Assembly: GCA_964035795.1 (NCBI GenBank)
Contig: OZ038325.1
Coordinates: forward strand, 612,068 to 676,067
Length of the DNA stretch: 64,000 nt
Direction of reading: 5' to 3'
DNA from: Pterobdella sp. o SKG-2022
Taxonomy: Eukaryota > Annelida > Clitellata > Hirudinida > Piscicolidae
The notes under the pieces were generated by a model, which saw nothing but the letters and a program-made list of their open reading frames with translations, was not told the DNA's origin and did not search any database. The first letter of the stretch is position 1. Each line of letters opens with the position of its first letter. Below, piece by piece: positions 38,667 to 48,828 of the stretch. The translations under genes were made by a program, and so were the position numbers.

Positions 38667-38672
38667 AATAAA
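38667..38672 (+). terminator. Polyadenylation signal of PDSS2
   Basis: AATAAA lies 165 bases after the PDSS2 stop codon, in AT-rich sequence. It is the first canonical signal downstream of that stop. Confidence 0.6.
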
Positions 38673-38761
38673 AGTTGTTTACCAACATAAAAAATTTGCA
38701 TTGAGTACAACAGTTTAAAATAAGACAAATATACTGAAGAAAACACTAGAACACTCAAAAG

Positions 38762-39469
38762 TCAAGCAGATGACAAAACGACAGAGTTCATGGCTCTTTG
38801 AAGTCGTCTACGAAGGTCATTTACTCTGGTTTCTTGTCGTTGGATGTCTGCATCAGTGATACATAAGTTGTGCATCAGAGGTTGTTCTACATTTATGCGA
38901 GCACATGGGTTCTTCTGGATGAGGGAGTTTGAGCCGGTTTGACCTGTGATGGCGTTATTTCCAAGATGTAAAGAAGCTGCAATGCTTTGTAATAATGATG
39001 ATGAGTCTATTAGTTCTGGCATGACACATTGTATGGTGGGAGGAAGTTGGATAGAGGGCAGGTGGTTTCCTGTGGAGTCACTTGCTTTCAACCCTTGCAG
39101 ACGTTTTTCCCAGAATAATTGACGTGGCTGTTCATGCATGTTGCCCGTCTTCAAATCATTGCGAGTCTTGGAATCATAGTGGTTTTTAACGACCGTCACT
39201 GGTTGTTTGAATATTGATGCAGTTTGACGGATTGGCAAAGATAAATTTGGTTCAAACTTGTTTTTACTGATGGCATTGTTGTTTATTGTTTTGCCAGTTT
39301 TGTAGTCAAATGTAGAAAGATCAATTCGATCTTTGAGAGCTTTGGCGAGTTGGTGTTTGTTTCTGACTTTGCAACCATCAGGACTGTAATAGAAAACATC
39401 AATCTTTCCTGCTGACAACCCGCTTTTTCTCATCACTTCTTCTCGACGCCATCCATGGGGCAGCGTCAT
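38762..39469 (-). CDS. MBD2/3: Methyl-CpG-binding domain protein 2/3, intronless (235 aa)
   Basis: Subunit of the NuRD chromatin-remodelling/deacetylase complex. One uninterrupted frame, ATG 39467-39469 to TGA 38762-38764. The MBD fills residues 1-62: LPHGWRREEVMRKSGLSAGK, then DVFYYSPDG, then LSTFDYKTGK. Next comes the NuRD-binding linker LPIRQTASIFKQPVTVVKNH, then QPRQLFWEKRLQGL, an AITGQ motif near residue 187, and a C-terminal coiled coil (ITDADIQRQETRVNDLRRRL) of the kind that pairs with GATAD2/p66. Length is close to human MBD3 (291). At the positions that separate MBD2 from MBD3, it has the Lys of MBD2 (SAGK) but the Phe of MBD3 (DVF rather than DVY). Vertebrate MBD2 and MBD3 genes have introns; this one has none, so it may be a retrocopy that is still intact. 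It starts 441 bases from MRPL17, head-to-head. Confidence 0.95.
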   Translation of the reverse strand: MTLPHGWRREEVMRKSGLSAGKIDVFYYSPDGCKVRNKHQLAKALKDRIDLSTFDYKTGKTINNNAISKNKFEPNLSLPIRQTASIFKQPVTVVKNHYDSKTRNDLKTGNMHEQPRQLFWEKRLQGLKASDSTGNHLPSIQLPPTIQCVMPELIDSSSLLQSIAASLHLGNNAITGQTGSNSLIQKNPCARINVEQPLMHNLCITDADIQRQETRVNDLRRRLQRAMNSVVLSSA

Positions 39470-39910
39470 TGTGACAACTTTATATAAAATTTTTCAAAAT
39501 ATTAGCCTAACTTAATTAAGTATAAAAGATATTTTACAATTTGAATGTTTCAATTGTAGATATGCGTGCCGAAAAATGTATATTTAAAATAATTGATAAA
39601 ATAAACAATGCAAAGACAGTATAAACTAAAGTTTTGAAAATAATTTCAAACGTTTTCAAAATTTAAACTTATCAACATCAAATATGAAAAAGACATTTTT
39701 TTAATTCACTTAAAAAAAGATTTAAGTTTTAAAAACTAAGGTTAAGAGGTGAGCGATGCTTTTATTTGGAAATATCTCTTAAATAATATTTTGTTAAACA
39801 CAAACTAACACTAAACAAATATTTACAAGAAAAATTTTACAAAAATTTAATTTTTAAAATCATATATATCTTCACTCTTTAAACCAGCTTCAAAATATCC
39901 CTTCAATAGC

Positions 39911-42900
39911 ATGCTACGAATCCCATTCCGAAACAAGGCAAGAAAGTTGGGAAGAGCGGGAGGACCTGGGGGTGGTCCGCAAGCGAGAATCGATAAGATG
40001 AGGCGTCTGGTGACTGATCTCATCAGGTTTGCAGTTATTTTTGTTGCTATTCATTTTAATCCTACACTTTTCAAGCAATCTCACTTTAAAGAGGCAAATT
40101 CACTGCTTGTTTCTAACCTTGTTTAACTGAATTTTTCATTTAGATAATCATTTTTTTCATCTGTGAAAATTATAGGTCTTGCAACTCACTGGGCTGAACG
40201 TCACTATTTCTAGTTTTAATGCAGTTTCAATATCATTATTCCACCATAACATTTCATGCTTATTACTTTTCAAACAGGCATGAAAGAATCGAAGACAAAT
40301 CATTCTACTTGGATGAATCAAGAGGATACGCTGAATTGGTATTGAATTCTAACCATTTTAGCCCCATCATCTACCACCCAAAGTGCCAAAAACCATGAGA
40401 TCCATCACTATCCATACATCATTACATTAGTTGTCCCAAACCTACCCACACAAGACCATCTCAATAGTTCAACCACTACCCACACAATAACATTCCTTGA
40501 TTATTCTGCTACTAACTACACCTCAACATACCACTTCACCACACCACCTTCTCGTGCCACCACATCCCAACCCTATCCACATCATCATTCCATCACACCA
40601 CCTCATCATGCCATCACATCACTACCCTCATCACACCACACATCTCAGTTATTCCAGGAAGCTCAGAAGCATGGAGATCAACATCCAGCTACTATGCAGC
40701 TGTGTGACTATTGGCTGCTTGTTGGTACTTGTCAGGACATCAATAACATGAATAATGATAAAATAATAATAATATCCCATCAAGTTGCTCTAGTCATATA
40801 GTTGACTGAGTTTCTCTTGGGTAACTCTCTTCACAATTCTTCCCCAGGAACATTTCTGTTGGGCAAGAAGAAAAATGGTTTCGAAATCTTCTGAGTTTTC
40901 GAGTTTCATTTTTGGGATAAATTTGACATCTTTTAATGTCTGTGGTAGGGCGGTTAAAGGTCTGCCTAGAAATTTTTTCTTACTTGATGTGGTAGAACTG
41001 TTTGCCTTTTAGTTCAGCTTCAGTTTCGTTAAGAATTTGTTTATTCTCTTGATCATTAAGAAATAATTTATCTGGAATTTTCCTATAGATGAATTTCATG
41101 ACTTGAAAAGTTTGTTTACAATCTCTGGACTTTTACATAAGCTGTAATTGCTCTTCCAAGCATTTTTCATAGGCTTTTTTGCAGTTTTCTTATTTCAAGA
41201 AGAATTTTATTTCTTTCACTTTTCCATTTTGCTTTATTAATCATATTGTTTGTGGTGTTTATTTTTATTCTAATCTCTTTGCATAGTAGAGAGATGATGT
41301 ATTTCATTGTTGACTTCATATTCTTTCTTTATTTTTTTCTCATGCCTACTCTTTCTATAGCTGATTGTTTCATTATATTTTTAAGAGAGTCCCAAGTGAT
41401 GTTTTCAGTATTATTAATTTTAGATTCAATTTGGTTTTTATATTCTGTTTCTTTTTCTTTAAGCATTTCATAATTGATTTCTTTTTTTGAATTGTTTCTT
41501 TTTGTCATCTCTTTCCAATTTGGGTACATTTTTTTGAAATTTATCTTACAAATAACAATTTTATGGTCAGAGTTGAGTTCTGTTCCACCATAGGCTCTTG
41601 AGTTATTAATGATAGCTCTTTGATTATATTTGCAGATTACATAGTCTATTTGCTTATATATTTTTGTAATATCATTATTGTTGTTTCTGTAACGTGTCCA
41701 AGTTGTTATGTGTCTAGCAGGGTGTTGGAACAGAGTATTAGTAATTATGAGATCATGAAATTGACGAATTTATAAGTCTTGAGCCATTCTCATTACGAAT
41801 ACCTCTGGAATATTGTCCACAGCATTTTTCATCATGATATATCTTTTTTTCTACTTTTGCATTGAAGTCACCTCCAATAAAAGTCATGATGCTGTATTTG
41901 GTTTCTTCAACAGTTTTGTGGAGGCTGCAGTAAAACTTTTCTGGTTTTTTTAAAATCTTTTTTTGGTGATGAGACTATGAGGTGAGTAGGTGTTGATGAT
42001 GGTAATGATACCAGGTTTGGTTTTCAATTGTAGAACGCAAATCCTTTCTGAGACTTTCCAAATTCTGTGTATTAAGTGTTCAAGCTCTTTTTTGACGGCA
42101 AATCCCATTCCATGATGTTTATTTTGTGGATTCAGAAATTTGAGATTGATTCCATTTATTGTTTCCTCTATATAGTTCGATTTTGTTTCTTGAAGGCAGC
42201 ACACGGAAATTTTGTATTTGCCGATGTCCGATGCAAGTTGCCATCTTCTTAGTTTCGAACTACAGCCTTGAAGGCTGAAAGTTCTCACAGAAAAGTTTTC
42301 AAGAGAGTTAATAGGCATTTATAAGATAATATAAATCATTTTCTTACACCGGGACGTTAACACCGGAACCAAAAATAATAATAGTAATGCAATAATAATA
42401 AAAATAAAAGGAAATAGTATAAATAATGTTCATACTTATAATAGTAAGAGTAAAGATATTAATATCACTTATTTGGTTAACAGGAAAAAGATTTGATTCA
42501 CAAATTGTTCAAAGAACTGGTTCCTAGATTCATTAATAACAAGGGGTCCATAACAAGGTCCATCTATCTATCTATTTGCTTATCTATCAACCTGTCAATC
42601 CACCCACCTACCTACAACACAGGAAATTTGAGATACCAGCCACCTACCCAGGCAAAGCTTTTCCTGTTGGAGTGCTCGAACTCAAGGGTATCTACACAAC
42701 ACCAAATGATACTAATCCTTTCAATAACACATCACACACAACATAACACCATCACACAGGCAATCTTCTCCCACCAATCACGTGCAACCAACGACCAAAC
42801 CTCAACAAGTCTATTATCAACGTCTTGTTAGAAAATGCCAGTAAACATGCTATTAATAGCACAGGTGGGCATGGTTTTGTTATTTATATATCGTTTGAAT

Positions 42901-43010
42901 CTGTAGATCAGAAAGGTTCTCGCAGTGATATTAATAGATTAAATTTATTTTTTTTCACTGCAGTGCTTCAAAAAGAGAATGGAGAAGACAACTCAGATAT
43001 TGCTCGATAG
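39911..43010 (+). CDS. MRPL17: Mitochondrial large ribosomal subunit protein bL17m (seven exons)
   Basis: Exons: 39911-40026, about 40279-40338, 40658-40720, 42484-42557, 42623-42687, 42760-42864, 42964-43010. The joined protein shows HERIEDKSFYLDESRGYAEL (human [21 protein letters not shown]), QKHGDQHPATMQLCDYWLL (human GDTNERAMRMADFWL), EKDLIHKLFKELVPRF (human EKDLIPKLFQVLAPRY), ITRKFEIP (YTRMLQIP) and VLELKGNLLPPI (VIEYKGNCLPPL). The start at 39911 gives a basic N-terminus followed by GGPGGGPQARIDKMRRLV. The phases of exons 3 to 7 agree; at exon 2 my base count and the phase differ by one, so its edges are approximate. The 99-base last intron has a length divisible by three and no in-frame stop. 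The 1.8-kb intron 40721-42483 holds a LINE fragment on the other strand. Confidence 0.9.
40790..42320 (-). mobile_element. Non-LTR retrotransposon endonuclease (EEP) fragment inside an MRPL17 intron
   Basis: Read on the - strand from 42318 downward, in pieces separated by frameshifts. The apurinic-like endonuclease motifs are present in order: SVCCLQETKSN (catalytic Glu), INTYSPHS, FIGGDFNAKVEK (Asp/Asn), RGIRNENGSRLI, and GGTELNSDHKIVICKI (the final Asp-His pair). The following segment (WKEMTKRNNSKKEINYEML and so on) resembles the linker before reverse transcriptase. The RT itself is not seen, and the reading frame is broken, so this is a dead insertion. The family looks RTE- or CR1-like; I cannot fix it. 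Confidence 0.85.
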
Positions 43011-43648
43011 TTGTTTTTATTTTTCTTTTAATTATTTTTCACTTATTATTATTAAAATCTTCATTATTCTTATTGTTTTTATTAATCTTTAAAAATAAAA
43101 CTCAAAATTCTAAGCTTCAAGCGATCTTCAACAAAAACTAAAAGTGAATCTAAATTGACAGGATATTAAATAATTGACATCTGAAACAGTACAAAACTGA
43201 CACCTATATTCTTAACACAAAACTCTTCAAATGCATCTCTGTTGACGTAAAATAACACTAGATAATATAAGATACTCTAACGAAAAGCTTCGTGCGTTAA
43301 GCTTCTCAATGAACCTTAGTGTTTGTTTCTATTATAAATGCACCTCTGTTCTACTCATCAAAATCATACTTCATCGTCATAATTAAATTGATGATACAGC
43401 ATCTGAGGATGATGATATAAATCTGATGAGGGAGACAATGATTTGGAGTGGGAAGGTCATGATTCGACACAAATAATTTTTGGAATTTCTTATAGGTAAT
43501 TTGATAATATGTGCAAGTGTTGTGATTCATAAAAAAATTATATTGAAATAAAGATACCGGAAAAAGAACGTCATAAAAAGATTAAAAAATAAAACTACCA
43601 TTATTGAATGAATTGAATTGATCTAAAAAAGTTAAAGTGAATCGACGA

Positions 43649-44301
43649 TCATTTGAAGACGTCACCAACGTTGGGGATGTTGAACTTCTGCAATGCGTTC
43701 AAGAGGGTGTGGAGCATATCTTTGTTGCCATTTTTTTTATTTTCTTCGTTATTATTATTATTATCGATGTTGTTTTCCCTCCAGTCATATAACATCCTGC
43801 GTGCGACAATTTGAGAGAATATAGTGATGAAGCTAAAATTAAAAACACTAAAAATAAAAATAGTAGCACAATCAAACAATATAATAATAATAAAACAACA
43901 AAAAAAATTTCTCACTAACCTGAAAGCAGCTTGGTACTCGGTAAACCCTTGTGACGTCATCAAATCATCTATTTCAGCTTTGGTCACGCCTATTTCAGAA
44001 GCTACCTTTAGTGGTTATTATTATTATTGTTTCAATTTTTTTTTGTATTATTTTTATTTTTACTTGTGTCCACACTGGGTTAATTTTTTTGGCCAATAAG
44101 AGGAGATGACGGTCATCCAACGCGTCTTGAAATGAAGATGAGGATAAAATGACGTGAATAATAAATTCTAAAAAATAACATAAATAATAAATATAAATAA
44201 AAAAAATAATCACCTTGTAGGTTAAGGGAAGGGACATCAATAGACTCTTTTTTGTTTGTGCTTGGTGTGTGTTGTGTGCGTGTGTCTGTGACTCCTATCA
44301 T
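43649..44301 (-). CDS. Small death-domain protein B (four exons, 127 aa)
   Basis: Exons in transcript order: 44301-44214, 44125-44064, 44005-43920, 43796-43649; all phases agree and the sum is 128 codons with TGA at 43649-43651. Residues 1-30 are polar (Thr/Ser/Asn). From about residue 32 the sequence has the six-helix death-domain pattern: LDDRHLLLLAKKI, the conserved VWTQVASEIGVTKAEIDDLM, then YQAAFRMLYDWREN, an Asn-rich loop inserted between helices 4 and 5, and DMLHTLLNALQKF. The tryptophans in helices 2 and 4 are the typical core residues. Death domains form homotypic complexes in apoptosis and innate immune signalling; a protein that is little more than one such domain would be an adaptor or a dominant regulator. 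The family assignment is by pattern only. The ATG at 44301 is the first in frame, but an upstream exon cannot be excluded. Confidence 0.75.
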
Positions 44302-44608
44302 TTGTATTGTTTTTAGTGCTATTTATTGATCTATCTATTTATCTATCTATCCAACCTTTATCCCTCTCCTCCTCGACACTGGAAGATAATTTTATCAGTT
44401 CATCTGATGACTTCACTGTTCAGTGTATTAATAGAACAATAACAAATACTAATATAAAAAACCGTCAAAATAATAAGAATAATAATAATAACACTAGTAT
44501 TATTCCTACAAATAATAATAATAAAAAGATGAACAACAACAATAATAATATTAATATGAACAATAACAATAATAATATAAAAAACAATAATAATGATAAC
44601 AATAATAA

Positions 44609-44725
44609 CTAACATTCAAGGATATGCAACACTTTTCTCTTCATCTCATCCATCTGCATCTTGTCAAGTGCTTGCACCAGGTCCTCCAGCTGCAATGAGT
44701 CACCTCTTAGCTCCTTGTTGGGTGG

Positions 44726-44756
<31 letters not shown>

Positions 44757-45687
44757 TCACACTAATAATAACAATTAATATCAAAAAAATTGTTAATTAA
44801 CCAGCAAAACTTTAATATAACAAATAATGTTTAAAATATATATTAGTATTTCCATTATTATTATTATTATTCTAGAACCTTCCATGCAGTGAGAGCATTA
44901 TAAGACTGCATAATAGGACTGGACTTCTTGACTGCATGGAGGCGTGCTGTTGTCTGCTCCTCGGGTAAGTCTCTTGTCAGCTCCTGTGGGTTTGATAATA
45001 GTTTGAATATGTGTAAAGTTATGATACCTTGAATTTTGATGTCGTTTATGTGAAACTTTATTTTTGATTATAAAAGCTTATGGTTGTTTAAAAAACTTCG
45101 TATAAGATTGAAGAGTAAACAGTGGAACACAAAAAAAAATCAGACAAACAAGCACACAAAATGAGATAAAGAGACACACAAGAAGGCAATATAGCAGATA
45201 TAACCCACCTTGAACAGCTCCTCCCATCGACTGCCAATTGGTCGACAAATCTCCCTGAAGATCTTGTTCACTTTTAACACATCCATTTTTTCTGAGGAAA
45301 CCTAAGAGTTGAAAATTAATTGGATTTTAATATAATTCACATAATATTTATAATAAACATGATTGGATAAAATGAAATTAAATGGTGACTACTTTCTTAT
45401 TTAGTTTTTCGGCACAAGAAGTGCCGATATTCTCTACACGCTGGTTGAACGTCTGCATCACTTCGGACTCAAAACCTTTCAGACTTAACGCCACTTTGCT
45501 GTTGATTTCTTTCTTCACCTTTTGTAGAATTTTTTTTGATTTTATTTTAGCGTAGGCTTTTAAATATATATAGTACAGTTGGTACGCTTTCAAAAAGCTA
45601 AGTGATTCTTACTTTTTCTAATTCTAATTTTTCTTCTTCCGTCATTTCATTGCCTTTATCGTTATTTTCGATATTTTCTTCAGACAT
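44609..45687 (-). CDS. Small death-domain protein A (five exons, 167 aa)
   Basis: Exons in transcript order: 45687-45613, 45518-45393, 45301-45209, 44983-44879, 44713-44609. Every intron is phase 0 and the frame closes with TAG at 44609-44611. Residues 1-60 are Glu/Lys-rich and likely helical or coiled (MTEEEKLELEKVKKEI). From about residue 75 comes a death-domain pattern: FREICRPIGSRWEELFKEL, LPEEQTTARLHAV, IMQSYNALTAWKV, then LQLEDLVQALDKMQMDEMK. It lies 308 bases upstream of death-domain gene B in the same orientation; the order, small size and shared domain suggest an old tandem duplication or an adaptor-partner pair. The acceptor of the last exon (caacaag) is weak. I do not recognise an orthologue. 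Confidence 0.72.
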
Positions 45688-46443
45688 TTTTATAATTACT
45701 CAAGAACTCCAGTTTATAAAATTTTACAACCTTATACTTAATGCAGTAAAAGTGAAGTTTATATTACTAACGCTAAATAATTTTTCAAAAAATGATACTT
45801 TAATTATATATATTATAACAAAAATACTTTTGAATAAATTTAATTTTGTTGAAAATTATATTTTTAAATATTTATTGGAAAACTAGTTTTATAAATATCA
45901 TGAGCTCTGTTCTATCAAATTAATTTTGGAATTCAAAAACTGTAATAATGATTATTTTAAACTAAAAATTATTGATTTGTTATAAAATTCATTTCGTTTC
46001 TCGTCTTTTCATGTCTCATCACTTGAACATCTCAGTTGTGGTTGTGGAAGGTTCTGAGTAAACAAATGGATCTGTTTTAGGATTTTCTGTTTCTTTTTTC
46101 ATTTTAGCACATAAAAACATATCACAGATAATTTTTTCTAGCACTAAAAGTAGAATTAAAATAAATTTTTTCAACTTGTTCAAAACTGAAGTGCTTAGAT
46201 TAATTAAAAGAGTGATGCTTCAAAATAATCCGCAAAGCTACAATTCTAAATTAATGTATAATCCGTTGAAATAATTATTTGATGTAATTTAAGACATTTC
46301 CTTATATTACGCAGACAATTAATCAGTCGGTGCAAGGCGAGACAGACTTACCAAAAGTCTGATACCTTTGATAAATTAATTGGTTTTGTATTAAAGAATA
46401 ATCTTTTTTAGCCTAAGTAAATACTGCAAATTATTTGGACACT

Positions 46444-46523
46444 AAAGGTACTTTTATTAAGTACAAAGCTTTTGATAATGTACTTTGTTAACGAAAAGCT
46501 TTGTTCTTAATAAAATTACCTTT
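46444..46523. repeat. Perfect-like hairpin, 30-base arms
   Basis: Left arm 46444-46473 (AAAGGTACTTTTATTAAGTA...) and right arm 46494-46523 are inverted copies with two mismatches in 30, separated by 20 bases. It looks like a fold-back or MITE-type remnant; there is no coding sequence. Confidence 0.85.
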
Positions 46524-46732
46524 GTTGAAGAATTTTGAATGCAATGTGTGAGGTCTAAGCAGGTAAATGTCTGGAATTTTATGGAAAAGACTTAATTTTT
46601 TATTTAAATGTTTCAAAAATTCCAAATTATTTGAAGTATAAATTAAATAAACAAATAAATGATACTTTAGATTTTTTCGAGTCGGTGAGTGCGGATTTTA
46701 GTATTATTTATAAAAATGTACTTTAAAAAGTA

Positions 46733-46804
46733 GGGCTCGTCCGGGATTTGAACCCGGGACCTCTCGCACCCAAAGCGAGAATCATACCCCTAGACCAACG
46801 AGCC
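46733..46804 (-). tRNA. tRNA-Pro (anticodon TGG)
   Basis: On the - strand this is a complete 72-base cloverleaf. The acceptor stem GGCTCGT pairs with ACGAGCC. The D arm is TTGGTCTAGGGGTATGA. The anticodon stem CTCGC/GCGAG encloses TTTGGGT with anticodon TGG, and the T arm is GTCCCGGGTTCAAATCCCGG. A and B boxes are intact, no CCA is encoded, and a short T run follows on the - strand (46722-46732), as expected for a pol III terminator. Confidence 0.97.
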
Positions 46805-47059
46805 ACGACGCGCTGAGACGCTAAAAAATAGATTAATTCTTATAAAATTTAAAATTACATAAAATTAATTATTTTAATATTTGTTAAAAATCCATTAAAT
46901 TAAATCAAATCATAAATTATAAAACAAAAAAATTTAGTTTTTACATAAAACTTTTAATTAATAAATATCATTAAAAAAAACAAGTTATTTGATCAAAATC
47001 TTTTGGCTTTATTTCTCAAACTAATCAAAACAGATTGAAAAATATTTAAATATAAATCA

Positions 47060-47145
47060 ACTTCAATCCAACTTCACCAATCTCATCCAACTTCACCAAT
47101 CTCATCCAACTTCACCAACCTCATCCAACTTCACCCATCTCATAA
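47060..47145. repeat. Short minisatellite (CAACTTCACCAATCTCATC)
   Basis: About four 18- to 19-base copies in otherwise AT-rich intergenic DNA left of the glycosyltransferase gene. Confidence 0.88.
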
Positions 47146-48828
47146 CAGCACTTCAACATGAGGCTAACATACAACTCTTCCAAAAAAAAACAATAAATAT
47201 TATTTTCAAAATCATTTCCTTATAAACTCATATCTTTCTATTGATTAGATCATCGTGGTAATCGGATAAAAAGTTCAAAATCTTCATTATGAACACCCCC
47301 CAGACTAAATCTAGTGCATACCACGGAGACTTTTGTTATTATCCAATAACTCTTAGTCAAACATGTTTTGTTTGAGTTTCAGCTTATAAAGATTGTTATA
47401 CAGGTAGTGAAGGGTGCGGCTAAAAACTCATCAAGTTTATTCTCCTTTAATCACATCCCTAAATGCATTAGGATGTGATCTTATATAGAGTAGTAATGGC
47501 ATTTTAAAATCTTTTTTTTTTGATATTTTATAATGGCTTACGAAAATATAATAGGCCAAGGGACAATTATGATGAATAACTGATAATAATGCTAATAATA
47601 ATAACAACACAAATAATAATAAAAATAATAGTTATAAATTTTAGGTACGTTGAAACTAATTAAGCAGAGATGTTGAGATTCGAAAGATTTGATTGAAGCA
47701 AAATTCCTGATCTTAGTTGAAAATCTATCGAAACACAACCTTTTCTTCCATATACACATAGTTTTCCAGACGTTAATAATATTATTATTGAATAATTTAT
47801 TGATTTTTTCCAAGTTTTATTTCTTCAAAATTTATTTTAAAAAATTTTCCTGAAAAGACCTTCACTTTGAATCCTTGATACGACCTGTGGAGCTAATATT
47901 CGATAAGATAAGTAAAATGTCTCTGGAGATGATAATAAATTTTAGTAAAAAATACTAAAAATATAAAACAATTAATCAATAAAGAGCATAAATTGCAACA
48001 AGTAAGAACAGCAAATATATAAAATAACAATGGAAGTACAAAGATAAAATAACATAAAATGCCTCAATCGATATATCAATCTCTGCATGGCGGCCGAACG
48101 TCAAAAAAATCCATCTATTAAAATACATACAAATGGAATACAACTGTGTAAAAAAAATTAGGGTGAGTACCCAAGAGAATACCAAATATGGGTACTTTGA
48201 AGGAACGTCAGGGTTAATACCAGGTTTGAAGACCGAATGGGAAACAAGGAATACGAGGAAATCTTAATGGCAAGCTCATAGTATCGCTTTTGAACGTTTC
48301 ACATTTTCATATAAATACTTCAGAGAATACTATGATTATATATATACATAATAAAAATAATTATTCTAACGTTGATAGTAATAGTTTCCATTGAAGTATG
48401 CAGTCCCTTTATTTTACTTCCTCTACCACCCTTACAAAAACACCCCCTCAAACGCACCCCTCACGTCCACATCCACACACACAAAAACAAACAAGGCACT
48501 TGGGGCTAATGTAACTATAATGATATCGACCTATGACTAAGTCTCATTATTTCAAGGTGTTTACCCAATAAACATTATCTTTCCTCTATATATCATTTAT
48601 CTATTAAAGTTGGTGAAAGCATTATATTTTGTATATACATCTATAAATATGTAATGATGGTGGTGAAGATTATTGATATGGCTTGGAGTCAAGTTGCTCA
48701 TGTCTTCAATAAGTTTCTGTGATTTAAGGCATCTTTGTGGCAAGTAGAGATTTAAACTTTAACAAGATGGTGAAATATCTTTTGAGGTGATGAGGATGAT
48801 GATGGTGGTGGCGGTAATGATGGTGACG

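Larger units (their letters stand above)
45688..48828. other. AT-rich intergenic region
   Basis: Between death-domain gene A and the glycosyltransferase 3' end. It holds the hairpin at 46444, tRNA-Pro at 46733 and the minisatellite at 47060. No other feature could be supported. Confidence 0.6.

Noticed and set aside
44307..44612. + strand Asn-rich frame between the death-domain genes
   Set aside because: Mostly AAT/AAC repeat; no acceptor or homology, and it overlaps no exon.
47220..47350. Possible snRNA or snoRNA (motif ACGATGATCT on the - strand)
   Set aside because: I could not align it to any snRNA, nor find paired C/D or H/ACA boxes.
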